A stretch of 64,000 bases of DNA from Herbaspirillum rubrisubalbicans (GTDB lineage: Bacteria > Pseudomonadota > Gammaproteobacteria > Burkholderiales > Burkholderiaceae_D). The stretch lies in NCBI RefSeq assembly GCF_003719195.1, contig NZ_CP024996.1, positions 2,604,001 to 2,668,000 of the forward strand. The letters are read 5' to 3'. Below, one piece after another: positions 8,114-17,341 of this stretch (the stretch's first letter is position 1; every line of letters begins with the position of its first letter). The position numbers and the translations under genes are program-made. Below the pieces are notes generated by a model, which had not been told where the DNA came from, ran no database searches, and saw only the letters and a list, made by a program, of their open reading frames with translations.

Positions 8114-9148
8114 ATGGCCGCCCGCCCATCCCCCCAGCCGCCCGCCGCCGCGGCCGACCCGGTCCTGGATCAGGCCATCGCCTGGCTGGTCAAGTTGCGC
8201 GCCGACGCTGGCCGTACCGCCCCGGACGCCGTCTTGCAAGCGCGCATCGATGCCTGGCGCCTGGCTGATGCGCGCCATGAGGCTGTATGGGGCGAGCTGA
8301 TGGCTGCTGAAGCCCAGTTCCAGCGCCTGGTGGCCTTGCCGGTGCCACCTGAGCAATGGCAGCAGCCGCTGTCCGAGCTGACCCGCACCCGCACGCGCCG
8401 TCAGGCGCGCCGGCGCTGGCTGGGTGGCGTGACACTGGGGCTGGGCGGTCTGGCCCTGGGGGCGCTGGCCGCGCGCCAAGCCGGTCTGTGGGAAGGGCTG
8501 GACGGCCAGCGCTACGCCACCGCGACCGGCCAGCACAGACGCCTGGCCTTGGGCGATGGCACACAACTGACCCTGGATACCGATACCAGCGTGCAGTTGC
8601 GTTTCGACGGCCGGCAGCGGCTGCTGGTGCTGCAGCAAGGCGACATCTTCATCGACACCGGCAAGGATGCGCTGGCCCCGCAGCATCGGCCCTTCCTGGT
8701 GCAGACCGCCCAGGCCCGCCTGCAGGCGCTGGGCACGCGCTTCGACGTGCGCCAGCAGCAGGGCAGCACGCGCCTGACCGTGCTCGAAGGCCGGGTCGCC
8801 GTCGCCACCGGCCAGGAACCCAGGACGGTCATCGAACCCGGTGAAACCGTGGACATCGATGCCCAAGGCCATCTGCGACGGCAAGCCACCGGCTCGGCCG
8901 CCATGGACCCGACGGCCTGGCTGGAGGGCAGTCTGGTGGCGCGCCAGATGCGGCTGGCCGAGGTGCTGGCCGAGATCGCGCGTTACCGCCATGGCTGGTT
9001 GCAATGCGATGCCGCCGTGGCGCAGTTGCGGGTGTCGGGGGTGTTCCAACTGCAAGATAGCGATGCTGCCCTGGAGTCACTGGCCCAGGCACTGCCGGTG
9101 GCCATCGAGCGACGCACGCGGTTCTGGGTGCGGGTCGTGCCCGCCTGA
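8114..9148 (+). CDS. FecR-family anti-sigma factor
   Basis: 344 aa inner-membrane regulator. The cytoplasmic N-terminal DUF4880-type segment 'AIAWLVKLRADAG...RIDAWRLADARHEAVWGEL' (residues 21-61) would bind the sigma factor. A single TM helix lies at about 102-121. The periplasmic FecR domain includes 'ATATGQHRRLALGDGTQLTLDTDT' and 'LEGRVAVATG', and the C-terminus ('LRVSGVFQLQDSDAALESLAQ') is the part that contacts the receptor's signalling domain. Positioned between the FecI and FecA genes. A normal-length family member. Confidence 0.92.
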   Translation: MAARPSPQPPAAAADPVLDQAIAWLVKLRADAGRTAPDAVLQARIDAWRLADARHEAVWGELMAAEAQFQRLVALPVPPEQWQQPLSELTRTRTRRQARRRWLGGVTLGLGGLALGALAARQAGLWEGLDGQRYATATGQHRRLALGDGTQLTLDTDTSVQLRFDGRQRLLVLQQGDIFIDTGKDALAPQHRPFLVQTAQARLQALGTRFDVRQQQGSTRLTVLEGRVAVATGQEPRTVIEPGETVDIDAQGHLRRQATGSAAMDPTAWLEGSLVARQMRLAEVLAEIARYRHGWLQCDAAVAQLRVSGVFQLQDSDAALESLAQALPVAIERRTRFWVRVVPA

Positions 9149-9218
9149 GGTCGATATGAATAATTGGGAAGGGCATTACGGGTTTTGAAGGGCTGGTTCG
9201 GCATACCAGTAGAACCTG

Positions 9219-11672
9219 ATGAATTTTTCTTCCGAGATGCCCAACCCCACCTGCCTGCCATCCTCACCTTGCCATGCTGGCCGCCCCGGCCAGGGGCTGT
9301 GGCGCTTGCTGCTGGCCTGGAGCCTGCTGCTGGTGAGCGTGGCGGGCTGGTCGCAAGAGCTTGACCCGGCCCGACGCCACTACCAGATCAGCGCCGGCCC
9401 GCTGGAGGACGCCCTGAATCGCTTCGCGCGGCAGGCCGCCATCACCTTGTCCTACGCGCCAGACATGGTGCAGGGACGGCAGGCGCCCGCGCTGCAAGGC
9501 GATCTGGCCGTGGAAGAGGGGTTGGCGCGCCTGCTGGTCGGCAGTGGTCTGCGGGCGGTGCGTGCCGGTCATGGTAGCTATGCCGTGCAGTGGGAACTGC
9601 CCTCGTGGTCGCAGGGTGCAGCGGTGCCGCAGCAGGCGCAACCCCTCAAACTGGTCACCATCGTTGGTGGCCGCGATCCGCTGGTGGCGGGCGACGATGA
9701 ATCCGGCTACGCCGCCAGCAGCAGCCAGACCGCCACCCGCACGGCCACGCCCTTGCTGGAGATCCCGCAATCGCTGTCGGTGGTGGGGCGGGCGGAGATG
9801 GAGGCGCGTGGCGCCGACAGCATCCTGGACGTGCTGCGCTATCTGCCCGGCGCCAATACCGAGACCCACGGGGTCGATCCGCGCGGTTACGACTATTTCA
9901 ACCTGCGTGGCTTCATCAATGCCCAGAACACCAGCAATTACCTCAATGGCCTGCGCCAGATGGTGTCCGGCTTCGGCATGTTCCGCACCGAAGCCTACGG
10001 GCTGGAGCGGGTCGAAGTGCTGCGCGGCGCGGCCTCGGCCAGCTTCGGGCAGGCCGATCCGGGCGGGGTGGTCAATCGCATCAGCAAGCTGGCCGGCAGC
10101 GACGCCCCGGATGAGATCCTGGCGTCGCTGGGCAATTTCCAGCGCCGCCAACTGGCCGCCGACCTGAGCGGCCACGCCGACGATGGCCGGTTGCAGGGGC
10201 GTATCGTCGGGCTGGCGCTGGACAGCCACACCCAGTTCAGTTACGGCAATGGCCGCGCCGTCGAGAACGATCGTCTCTATCTGGCGCCTTCGCTGAAGCT
10301 GCAACTGGCACCGCAGACCAGCCTGATCCTGCTGGCCGATTATCTGCAGGACCGCAATGGCAGCGGTCGCTGGACGGCGGTGCGGCCCGATGGCAGCCTC
10401 ACGCATACCCTGGTGGGTGACCCCGGCATCGATCAGCAGCGCGGCGAGCAATGGTCGCTGGGCTGGCAACTGGAGCATCGTCTCGACGATCAGTGGCGCC
10501 TGCAGCAGGATTTCCGCCAAGCCGGCCTGCGCTCGCAGTACTCGGTGTTGAATCCCGGCAGCCTCAACGGCAACCTGCTGGCGCGCAGCAGCGCCCGTTA
10601 CGATACCCAGCTTGAGAGCAGCCAGCTCGATACCCGCCTGCAGGGCCAGTGGCGGCAGGGCGCGCTTGACCACACCCTGCTGCTGGGGCTGGACCTGACG
10701 CGCCTGCGCCAGCGCGAGCAGCGCTATCGCGGCGATGCACCCAGCCTGGATCTGGCGCAACCGGTGTATGGGCTGCCCATTGCCATGGCCTCGCAGTTGG
10801 TTGCGCAATTGGCAGAAGACATGCAGCAAAGCGGCCTCTACCTGCAGGACCAGATCCGCCAGGGGCCGCTGGTGTGGACCCTGGGCAGCCGCTACGATCG
10901 CGTCATCGATACCAACCGCAATACGCTGGCCCAGACGCGCCAGGACACCCGGGCTCACGCCTGGAGCCATCGCCTCGGCGTCTCTTGGAAGCTCACCCCC
11001 ACGCTGGCGCCTTACCTTAACTACAGCACCGCCTTCCTACCCCAGCCTGGCCAGGATGCCAATGGCCAGCCCTTTGCCCCCACTCATGCACGTCAGCTCG
11101 AAGCCGGCCTCAAGTTCCAGCCGCAGCAGGGGCGGGCGATCTACACGGCGGCATTGTTCCAGATCACCAAGGATCACGTGCTCTCGAACGATCCTGGCCA
11201 TGCCAATTTCTACGTTGACCAGAGCCAGGTGCGCTCGCGCGGGCTGGAACTGGAAGCACGCGGCGAACTGTGGCCGGGCCTGAACCTGCTGGCCGCCTAT
11301 AGCTATACCCAGGCCCTCAATATCGCCCAGGCCGATCCCGGCTTGCTGGGCAAGTCGCCGGTGCTGGTGCCGCGTCAGGCCGCCAGCCTGTGGCTGGACT
11401 ACACCCCGGGCGATGCCTGGCCCGGCCTGGGGCTGGGCGGCGGCGCGCGCTACAGTGGCGCCAGCTACGCCAATGCCGACAACAGCGTGTGCAATGCCGC
11501 CACCGTGCTGCTGGACGCCATGCTGCGGCTGGACCAGGGGCGCTGGCGCTACAGCCTCAACGTCAGCAACCTGGCCAACCGGCGCAATACCTCTTGCCTG
11601 GCCGAACCCACGCTGACCTGTTTCTGGGCCGAAGAACGGATGGCGGTCTTGAGTGCCCGTTATCGTTGGTAG
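9219..11672 (+). CDS. FecA-like TonB-dependent siderophore receptor with N-terminal signalling (STN) domain
   Basis: 817 aa outer-membrane transducer. A hydrophobic export signal ends near 'SVAGWSQE' (about residue 46); the STN domain follows ('YQISAGPLEDALNRFARQAA...', about 53-105). The plug has 'LEIPQSLSVVG', 'YLPGANTETHG' and 'VEVLRGAASASFGQADPGGVVN', and the 22-strand barrel ends '...MAVLSARYRW' with the terminal aromatic needed for assembly. The start is uncertain: neither 9219 nor an ATG at 9237 has a strong ribosome site. It lies 70 nt after fecR. 'PGG' in the plug and the sequence type fit hydroxamate/pyoverdine-like or lipopeptide siderophores, so serobactin-type ligands are plausible (inference). 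Confidence 0.92.
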   Translation: MNFSSEMPNPTCLPSSPCHAGRPGQGLWRLLLAWSLLLVSVAGWSQELDPARRHYQISAGPLEDALNRFARQAAITLSYAPDMVQGRQAPALQGDLAVEEGLARLLVGSGLRAVRAGHGSYAVQWELPSWSQGAAVPQQAQPLKLVTIVGGRDPLVAGDDESGYAASSSQTATRTATPLLEIPQSLSVVGRAEMEARGADSILDVLRYLPGANTETHGVDPRGYDYFNLRGFINAQNTSNYLNGLRQMVSGFGMFRTEAYGLERVEVLRGAASASFGQADPGGVVNRISKLAGSDAPDEILASLGNFQRRQLAADLSGHADDGRLQGRIVGLALDSHTQFSYGNGRAVENDRLYLAPSLKLQLAPQTSLILLADYLQDRNGSGRWTAVRPDGSLTHTLVGDPGIDQQRGEQWSLGWQLEHRLDDQWRLQQDFRQAGLRSQYSVLNPGSLNGNLLARSSARYDTQLESSQLDTRLQGQWRQGALDHTLLLGLDLTRLRQREQRYRGDAPSLDLAQPVYGLPIAMASQLVAQLAEDMQQSGLYLQDQIRQGPLVWTLGSRYDRVIDTNRNTLAQTRQDTRAHAWSHRLGVSWKLTPTLAPYLNYSTAFLPQPGQDANGQPFAPTHARQLEAGLKFQPQQGRAIYTAALFQITKDHVLSNDPGHANFYVDQSQVRSRGLELEARGELWPGLNLLAAYSYTQALNIAQADPGLLGKSPVLVPRQAASLWLDYTPGDAWPGLGLGGGARYSGASYANADNSVCNAATVLLDAMLRLDQGRWRYSLNVSNLANRRNTSCLAEPTLTCFWAEERMAVLSARYRW

Positions 11673-11680
11673 GGAAGACC

Positions 11681-12202
11681 ATGCGACCAGAATCCATACA
11701 AGCTGCCGGCTTCGACCTTTCCCTGCACCAGCATTTCATCGGCCAGCGTCAACGCCTGCGCGAGGCGGCCCAGCGTATCCTCGGTTGTCCGTATCGGGCC
11801 GAAGACGTGGTGCAGGATGCCTACCTGAAGATCCATGAAGTCCCGGCATCCTTCGACATCCGCCAGCCGCAGGCCTATCTACTGCGCATTGTGCGCAACC
11901 TGGCCATCGACCACCATCGCCGCAGCGCCTTCGAGAGCGATGTCTTCGCCGCCGAGGAAGACGGCCTGGCCGTGCATGAAGAAGCCCAAGGCCCGGAAGC
12001 CATCGCCATCGGCCGCCAGACATTGGCGTGCATCAGCCAGGCGCTGGACAGCTTGCCGGCGCGCACGCGGCGTGCCTTCGAGCTGTACCGGCTGGCCGGC
12101 CTGAGCCAGCGCGAGATCGCCGCCGAACTCGGGGTGTCGGTGACGCTGGTCAATTTTCTGATCCGCGATGCGCTGGCCAGTTGCCGCCAGCACCTGGCCT
12201 AG
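11681..12202 (+). CDS. PvdS/OrbS-like iron-starvation ECF sigma factor
   Basis: 173 aa. 'GCPYRAEDVVQDAYLKI', 'QAYLLRIVRNLAIDHHR' and 'REIAAELGVSVTLVNFLIRDAL' closely follow the Pseudomonas PvdS pattern as I remember it, which directs transcription of siderophore synthesis genes. There is no second FecR, which fits PvdS/OrbS-type factors controlled by Fur rather than by a dedicated anti-sigma. It begins 9 nt after the receptor stop, so it is probably co-transcribed with the Fec cassette. Its stop codon overlaps by 3 nt the stop of the opposing PepSY gene. Promoter motifs of the PvdS/OrbS kind occur at 15762-15786 and 25014-25038, candidate targets within this window. Confidence 0.85.
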   Translation: MRPESIQAAGFDLSLHQHFIGQRQRLREAAQRILGCPYRAEDVVQDAYLKIHEVPASFDIRQPQAYLLRIVRNLAIDHHRRSAFESDVFAAEEDGLAVHEEAQGPEAIAIGRQTLACISQALDSLPARTRRAFELYRLAGLSQREIAAELGVSVTLVNFLIRDALASCRQHLA

Positions 12203-13455
12203 GGCCTGCACTGCTTGGTGGGCGCTCTGCGGGCGGCGCGCTTTTTCCACCAGATCACGATGCCGGTCACCGTCAGCAGGCTCACCACCAAGCCCAATGC
12301 GGCCAGGAAGATGCGCCACGGCAGTCCCCACACCTGGCCCATGTGCAGTGCACCGATCCAGTTGCTGAAGGTATTGCCGCTGCGGTCGCCGGTGGGCAGC
12401 CAATGGCCGAGTATCTGGCCGCTGCGGGCATCGATGAGCAGACCGGTATTGCCGGCGTCGCTGCGCAAGTCTGCATTGCTGTGGACCATGTATGCATACA
12501 AGCCACGGCGACGGTCGAAACTTAACCTGTCCTCGAAATCGATGTGCAGCCCGCGTTCCCGGGCAAAGCCGGCCATGGCTTGGCGCGCCATCGCATGGGC
12601 CTGCGGCCAGTCCATGGGCGGCTGCGCCATGGGCTGCGGTAAGCGCGCGGGGCCGCGCCAACTGGTGTCGAAGGGCAGCAGGCGCGACATGACCGGCAGG
12701 TAGATCTGGTCGCGCAGGTTGAACATCACGCTGGACCAGGCCAGCAACAACAGCACCACCCACAGCCACAGCGCGCAGGCGCGGTGCAGGTCAAGGTTGA
12801 CGCGATAGAAACCGGCCTGCCATTTGATCAGCCAGGCCGGTTTCCACTTCACCAGGAACGGCCGCGCCCGTGGCCAGGTGAGGATCAAGCCGACCAGGCA
12901 ATCCAGGGTCCACAAGGTCGCCACCGTACCCATCAGCAGCGCCCCTGCCACGCGGGGCAGGGCCAGCGAATGATGCAGGTTGAAGATGAAGGGCATCAGC
13001 TCGGCGGGCTTGAGACTGATCTTCTGGCGGTCGCGCCGGCCTTGGATCGCCCCGGTGTAGGGATTGACCCAGATTTCATCGTAGCCCAGCACATAGGGCC
13101 GGCCGCTGGCCGGATCCATCGCCGGCTCGACCAGGAAACGCACCGTGCGGCCCGGCTGGGGATGCAGCATCAACTGGTTGAGCTGGGCGCGCGGTGCCAG
13201 CTCTTGTGCCACCCGTTGCCGCAACTGGTAAGGATCGAGCAGCGCCGTGGCCGATTGCCCCGCGGCGGGCTGGGCCAGGTGCAGCTCGGGCGCCAGCCAC
13301 AGTTCCAGTTCATCCTCGAACACCAGCAGGCTGCCGGTGATGCTGGCCACCAGCAGGAACAGGGCGATGACTAGCCCGTTCCAGCGGTGCATCAGCACCA
13401 GGTGCTGGCGGCGCGGCGCGTGACGGCACAGCCAGGCGGCCAGGCTGCTTACCAT
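12199..13455 (-). CDS. PepSY-associated TM protein, probable siderophore-iron reductase (PiuB/FoxB type)
   Basis: 418 aa inner-membrane protein with about four TM helices: 'LVIALFLLVASITGSLLVF' (about 29-47), 'GALLMGTVATLWTLDCLVGLILTW', 'ALWLWVVLLLLAWSSVMFNL' and 'IFLAALGLVVSLLTVTGIVIWW'. Histidines near the helices ('LMHRWNG', 'FNLHHSLALP', 'DLHRACALW', 'ALHMG') are as in this family, which is thought to reduce iron on imported siderophores. Its ATG overlaps the end of the TonB receptor gene by 7 nt, so it is translationally coupled to that uptake gene. The biochemical role is inferred from family and neighbour. Confidence 0.87.
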   Translation of the reverse strand: MVSSLAAWLCRHAPRRQHLVLMHRWNGLVIALFLLVASITGSLLVFEDELELWLAPELHLAQPAAGQSATALLDPYQLRQRVAQELAPRAQLNQLMLHPQPGRTVRFLVEPAMDPASGRPYVLGYDEIWVNPYTGAIQGRRDRQKISLKPAELMPFIFNLHHSLALPRVAGALLMGTVATLWTLDCLVGLILTWPRARPFLVKWKPAWLIKWQAGFYRVNLDLHRACALWLWVVLLLLAWSSVMFNLRDQIYLPVMSRLLPFDTSWRGPARLPQPMAQPPMDWPQAHAMARQAMAGFARERGLHIDFEDRLSFDRRRGLYAYMVHSNADLRSDAGNTGLLIDARSGQILGHWLPTGDRSGNTFSNWIGALHMGQVWGLPWRIFLAALGLVVSLLTVTGIVIWWKKRAARRAPTKQCRP

Positions 13456-15689
13456 CGCGTGCTCAACTGGATCAGACCGGTGCGACGCGCGCCGTACTCG
13501 CAGTATTCCGAGCAGAAGGCATAGACGCGATCGGTAACGTTGTTGAGCTTGAGGGCCAGCTCGATGTTGCGCCAGTCAGCGTTCCAGCGTCCCAGGTCGA
13601 GACGGGCTCCGAAGTCCAGCAGGGTCACGGCCGGTGTCTCGAAGGTATTGAGCGCATTGCCATAGGCGCGGCCGATGTAGCGCACCCCGGCCGAGAGATG
13701 GGTGCCGGCTAACATGCCGCGCTGGAAGCCATAGTCCACCAGCACGCCCGCGTTGTGCTTGGCTGCGCCCGGCAGGGCCTTGCCTTCGGTGCTGGTGGCG
13801 CTACTGGTGGAGGTATTGCTGGTCACCTTGGCATTGGTGTAGCTGTAGCTGGAAGTCAGGCTCAGGCCATCGGTGAGCGCGACCTTGCCCTCCAGCTCCA
13901 CTCCTTTGGAACGCGCGGCACCGGTCTGCAGCGAGTAGCCCGCATGAAGCAGGTCGGCGGTGGCCACGTTCTGGCGGCGCAGGTCGAACACGGCTAGCGT
14001 GAAGAGGGCATTGGTATTGAGCGGCGCGTACTTGAGCCCGGCTTCGTATTGCTTGGCGCGTTCCGGTTTGAGCATGTCGCCGCCGAAGCTGGTACCGGTG
14101 GTGGGGGTGAAGGATTCGGTATAGCTCAGGTAGGGCGACAGACCATTGGCCAGTTCATGCACCAGGCCCAGGTTGCGGGTATTGGCGCGGTCGCTGCGCT
14201 CGCTGCTGGTGCGGGCGATGGCATTGTTGACGGTCTGTTGCGAACGGTCGTGGCGCAGGCCGGCCGAGACGAACCAGCGCTCGGCAATCTGCAGTTGATC
14301 CTGAAGATAGACGCCCAACTGGTCATCGACGGTGCGCAGGTTGTAGTTTTCCGCCACTGCGGGCAGGGTGCGGTAGTTGGTGGTGTAGAGATTGGAGAGC
14401 ACGTAGCCGGCCAGGGTATTGGGGCTGACGTAGCCGCGCACGGTGCCGCCGGTGTGGTGGAAATCCACTCCCATCAAGACCTTGTGCTTGACCGCGCCGG
14501 TGCTGAAGTCGGCCTGCAATTGGTTGTCGGTGGTGAAGGTGTCGGAGTCGGTGCCCAGGCGCCAGCGCTGCAGCGCTGCCGTGGCCGATTGCGTGGCCGG
14601 GTAGAAGGCGGCGAAACGCATACTGTTGCGCTCGCCGTTGTAGTCGGTATAGCGCAGATTCTGGCGGAAGCTCCAGACCTCGTTGAACTGGTGCGAGAAC
14701 TGCGAAGACAGCGACCAGTTCTCGTAGTGCTCGTTGTTGTCGGCGCTGCGCCCCACGGCGGTGCTGGTGGGAATCTGGCCATTGGGATTGGCGCTGACCG
14801 TGCCGCTGGCCGGGAACAGGTTATTGGCCAGGCCATCGCTGCGCTGGTATTCGAAGCGCCCGGTCCACTCGGTCGCTGCCGAGGGGTGCCAGGTAATGGC
14901 TGGTGCCAGGAAGACACGCCGATCCACCGTGCCATCGACCTGGGTGCCGGCATCGCGCGCCAGGCCCGTGATGCGGTAGGACCACACGCCGGCCTCATCG
15001 AGCGCGCCACCGAAGTCGCCGGCCACCTGCTTGCGGTCGAAGCTGCCGACTTGTACCTGCAATTCGTGCAGGGGGCTGGTGGTCGGTTTCTTGGAGACCA
15101 CGTTGATCAATCCGCCTGGCGAATTCTGGCCGAACATCACCGAGGCCGGGCCGTGCAGCAGCTCGATGCGCTCCAGGCCATAGGGTTCGGGGGCATAGCG
15201 GCTGTAGCTGGCGTTGGACGCGGTGAGCATCCCGTCGCGATAGAAGGAACCGCCATTGTTGAGCGCAAAGCCGCGCAGCAGCGAACCGGTATCGACCACG
15301 GCAAAGGCACCGGTGGACACTTGTACGCCGCTGGTATAGCCCAGCGCTTCAGAGACGCTGCGCGCCTGCTGGGCGGCGATCTGGTCGGCGGTCACCACCG
15401 AGATCGATTGCGGGATCTCGGTGATCGGGGTATCGGTCTTGGTGGCGGTGGCGCTGCGTTTGGCCACGAAGCCATGCACCGGACCGGTGGCCTGTTCCTG
15501 CTGACCGGCGGTGACGGTGACCTGAGGCAGGGCGCTGTCGCTGGTGGTGGTCTGAGTCTGAGTCTGGGCCCAGGCCGGGGCAGAGACTGACAGGCCCAGC
15601 AGCGCCAGGCGCAGGGAGCGCACCATCAGGCGCTGGGGCAGGGAGGCCGGGGGGCAGGAGGAAGGCTTGCGCAATGTTCTTGTCATCAT
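13449..15689 (-). CDS. TonB-dependent siderophore receptor, ferrichrome/FhuA-like
   Basis: 746 aa from the ATG at 15689 (a second ATG at 15686; the frame also opens upstream from a TTG at 15710; none has a clear ribosome site). Signal peptide 'LRLALLGLSVSAPAWAQ', possible TonB box around 'ALPQVTVTAG', plug with 'EIPQSISVVTADQI', 'RGFALNNGG', 'ERIELLHGPASVMFGQNSPGGLINVVSK' in pieces, and a barrel ending 'GLIQLSTRW' with a terminal aromatic. It has no STN domain, unlike the FecA-type protein at 9219. Followed by and overlapping the PepSY gene. A PvdS/OrbS-type promoter motif lies 73 nt upstream. The FhuA/FoxA/FiuA-type plug suggests hydroxamate-type ligands, but the real ligand is unknown. Confidence 0.9.
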   Translation of the reverse strand: MMTRTLRKPSSCPPASLPQRLMVRSLRLALLGLSVSAPAWAQTQTQTTTSDSALPQVTVTAGQQEQATGPVHGFVAKRSATATKTDTPITEIPQSISVVTADQIAAQQARSVSEALGYTSGVQVSTGAFAVVDTGSLLRGFALNNGGSFYRDGMLTASNASYSRYAPEPYGLERIELLHGPASVMFGQNSPGGLINVVSKKPTTSPLHELQVQVGSFDRKQVAGDFGGALDEAGVWSYRITGLARDAGTQVDGTVDRRVFLAPAITWHPSAATEWTGRFEYQRSDGLANNLFPASGTVSANPNGQIPTSTAVGRSADNNEHYENWSLSSQFSHQFNEVWSFRQNLRYTDYNGERNSMRFAAFYPATQSATAALQRWRLGTDSDTFTTDNQLQADFSTGAVKHKVLMGVDFHHTGGTVRGYVSPNTLAGYVLSNLYTTNYRTLPAVAENYNLRTVDDQLGVYLQDQLQIAERWFVSAGLRHDRSQQTVNNAIARTSSERSDRANTRNLGLVHELANGLSPYLSYTESFTPTTGTSFGGDMLKPERAKQYEAGLKYAPLNTNALFTLAVFDLRRQNVATADLLHAGYSLQTGAARSKGVELEGKVALTDGLSLTSSYSYTNAKVTSNTSTSSATSTEGKALPGAAKHNAGVLVDYGFQRGMLAGTHLSAGVRYIGRAYGNALNTFETPAVTLLDFGARLDLGRWNADWRNIELALKLNNVTDRVYAFCSEYCEYGARRTGLIQLSTRW

Positions 15690-15761
15690 GGTCGAGAGCG
15701 GTGGTCGCAATGAGGGATCGCCAGCGGCGCTGGCGCGGGCCGGATGGTCCGCTCTCTGGAT

Positions 15762-15786
15762 GACGAATGAGAAAGCTTATTGTTTA
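15762..15786 (-). promoter_or_regulatory. PvdS/OrbS-type ECF promoter motif (TAAA-N17-CGTC) before the TonB receptor
   Basis: On the minus strand TAAA (15786-15783) and CGTC (15765-15762) are separated by exactly 17 bp, the spacing and hexamers known for Burkholderia OrbS and close to the Pseudomonas PvdS box. It is 73 nt upstream of the receptor ATG. The PvdS-like factor at 11681 is the natural candidate to use it. AATGAGAAAGCTTATTG across the same stretch is also weakly Fur-like. Confidence 0.6.
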
Positions 15787-15914
15787 TGAAATTCTTTTTG
15801 CAGCGGTAGGGCAGCCGTTGTTCGAGGCAAAAAAAAATTCTTCGAAGAGTTCCGTGGACTGATTTGCTGAGTTTTGTTTCCTGACGGCTTATTGAATAGT
15901 CCTCAGGAGGCAAG

Positions 15915-15983
15915 ATGTTGGATCGCAAGACACTTCAGGCACTGGGTTGCTGGACGGGATACAAGCTGGATCGCGTCGTACTT
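15915..15983 (+). pseudogene. N-terminal remnant of an ISL3-family transposase
   Basis: After a good AGGAGG (15905-15910) an ATG opens 'MLDRKTLQALGCWTGYKLDR', which I recognise as the start of ISL3-type transposases of betaproteobacteria. The similarity is lost after about 23 codons and the rest of the roughly 400-residue protein is absent. The open frame runs on to 16115 with unrelated sequence. A leftover of an earlier insertion at the edge of the mobile island. Confidence 0.55.
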
Positions 15984-16005
15984 CAGTTCATATCGAGGGG
16001 AAGAA

Positions 16006-16074
16006 ATGAAACGCATGATTACGGCGTTACTGATGGCGTACAGCACGCTCGGGACTTTGCTGGATGCTCTGTAG
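16006..16074 (+). pseudogene. Short lipoprotein/entericidin-like remnant truncated at the IS element
   Basis: Preceded by GAGGGGAAG, an ATG at 16006 opens 'MKRMITALLMAYSTLGTLLDAL' and stops at 16074, just before the left end of the IS element. One frame over, the same DNA continues 'FAGCSVVAPAIQD', a lipobox-like string. A one-base shift would join them into a small entericidin-type lipoprotein. Weakly supported, since part of it overlaps the IS end. Confidence 0.25.
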
Positions 16075-16106
16075 TTGCCCCCGCAATTCAGGACACTCAG
16101 ACATCG

Positions 16107-16943
16107 TTAAGTTAGTGATGCTGCAGCCCGTCTGAACTCGCGAGGCGAGCGGTATTTCAGGGCCTTGTGCGGATGGTGCTCATTGTATTGCTCGAAGGCA
16201 GAGGCCAGATGTGTGAGCGCCGTGGGCACATCGGGCTTGTCCATGAAGGCGATGTAATCATGTTTCATCGTTTTTACGAACCGCTCCGCCATGCCGTTAC
16301 TCTGTGGCGAGCGCACGGGCGTGGTCAAGGGCTCCAGTCCCAGCTCGCGCGCGAAGCTGCGTGTGCGATGGTCGATGTAGGCAGAGCCGTTGTCGCTGAG
16401 CCATTCAATCACCTCTGGAGTCTGCGTGCTCCCAAACCGCTGCTCTACGGCAGCCAGCATCACGTCGCGCACGACATCCCCGCTATGCCCACCGGTAGTG
16501 GCCGCCCAGCTGATGGCCTCACGGTCACAACAATCCAGCGCAAACGTCACTCGCAATGCAGACCCGTCATCGCAACGGAATTCGAAGCCGTCCGAACACC
16601 AGCGCGCATTACTTTGCTTGACCGCTACGCTACCATCGTGGCGTCGATTGTCACGTCTCACACCAGGGCGGCGCAGCAGCAACTCGTGCTCTCGCATGAC
16701 GCGATAGACCCGCTTATGGTTCACGCACGCCTGGCCCAGGGATTCCCGGCTACGTCGCAGCAAAGCCCAGATGCGGCGATAGCCATAGCTCGGCAAGCTC
16801 GCAACATGCAGTTCAATCTCTTCGAGCAAGCCGCTGTCGTCGACTTTGCGAACACTGCGGCCATCTCGCCATTCCGGGCTCCGGGCTCGTTTTACTGCCA
16901 CTGCAGAGCGCGCCACACCGAGAACGTCACAAACCACTTTCAT
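16107..16943 (-). CDS. IS2-group transposase OrfB (DDE integrase domain)
   Basis: 278 aa from the ATG at 16943, which overlaps the orfA stop as ATGA. The same frame is open upstream to 17162, so the active OrfAB transposase is probably made by -1 frameshifting at AAAAAAC (minus strand, plus coordinates 16982-16988). Motifs: '[15 protein letters not shown]', '[16 protein letters not shown]' (first Asp), '[12 protein letters not shown]' (second Asp), '[16 protein letters not shown]' (Glu) and '[14 protein letters not shown]'. All three catalytic acidic residues are present, so the element may still be active. Confidence 0.88.
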   Translation of the reverse strand: MKVVCDVLGVARSAVAVKRARSPEWRDGRSVRKVDDSGLLEEIELHVASLPSYGYRRIWALLRRSRESLGQACVNHKRVYRVMREHELLLRRPGVRRDNRRHDGSVAVKQSNARWCSDGFEFRCDDGSALRVTFALDCCDREAISWAATTGGHSGDVVRDVMLAAVEQRFGSTQTPEVIEWLSDNGSAYIDHRTRSFARELGLEPLTTPVRSPQSNGMAERFVKTMKHDYIAFMDKPDVPTALTHLASAFEQYNEHHPHKALKYRSPREFRRAAASLT

Positions 16944-17341
16944 TGGTCGTCCTCCGGCAGCAAGGGCGAGCGCGCAATCAGGTTTTTTGACCGGCCCCAT
17001 TCGACGGCCTCGCGCAGAATCTCGTTCTCCATGCTCTTCTTGCCCAACAGCCGCTGCAGTTCTTTGATTTCCTTGATGGCCGCGGCCAGCTCCGAGGCCG
17101 GCACTACCGTCTCGCCAGCCTTGACGGCGGTCAGACTGCCTTCCTGGTACTGCTTGCGCCAACCAAACACCTGGTTCGCGTTCACCCCGTGTCGCCTGGC
17201 AACGGCTGATACGGAAGCTCCAGGAGCCAAGGTCTCCTGGACGATGGCTATTTTCTCTTGGGGCGTGCGTCTTCTGCGACGCTCCGGCTCGGTCAGAATC
17301 TCGATATGGTCCACGGTTTGCCTAGTCGTAAAACTGGTCAT
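16940..17341 (-). CDS. IS2-group transposase OrfA (helix-turn-helix)
   Basis: 133 aa. '[18 protein letters not shown]', '[20 protein letters not shown]', '[17 protein letters not shown]'-type sequence and the leucine-rich '[20 protein letters not shown]' match IS2 InsC. It binds the IS ends and supplies the N-terminal half of the OrfAB fusion. The programmed-shift run lies 13-15 codons before its stop. Confidence 0.88.
   Translation of the reverse strand: MTSFTTRQTVDHIEILTEPERRRRRTPQEKIAIVQETLAPGASVSAVARRHGVNANQVFGWRKQYQEGSLTAVKAGETVVPASELAAAIKEIKELQRLLGKKSMENEILREAVEWGRSKNLIARSPLLPEDDQ

Noticed and set aside
9264..10970. Long minus-strand frame opposite the FecA-like gene
   Set aside because: Gln/Ala/Arg/His-rich composition is typical of antisense frames in high-GC DNA; the plus strand encodes a complete TonB receptor.
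14049..15590. 513-codon plus-strand frame opposite the ferrichrome-type receptor
   Set aside because: A Gly/Val/Gln-rich shadow of the receptor gene with no motifs.
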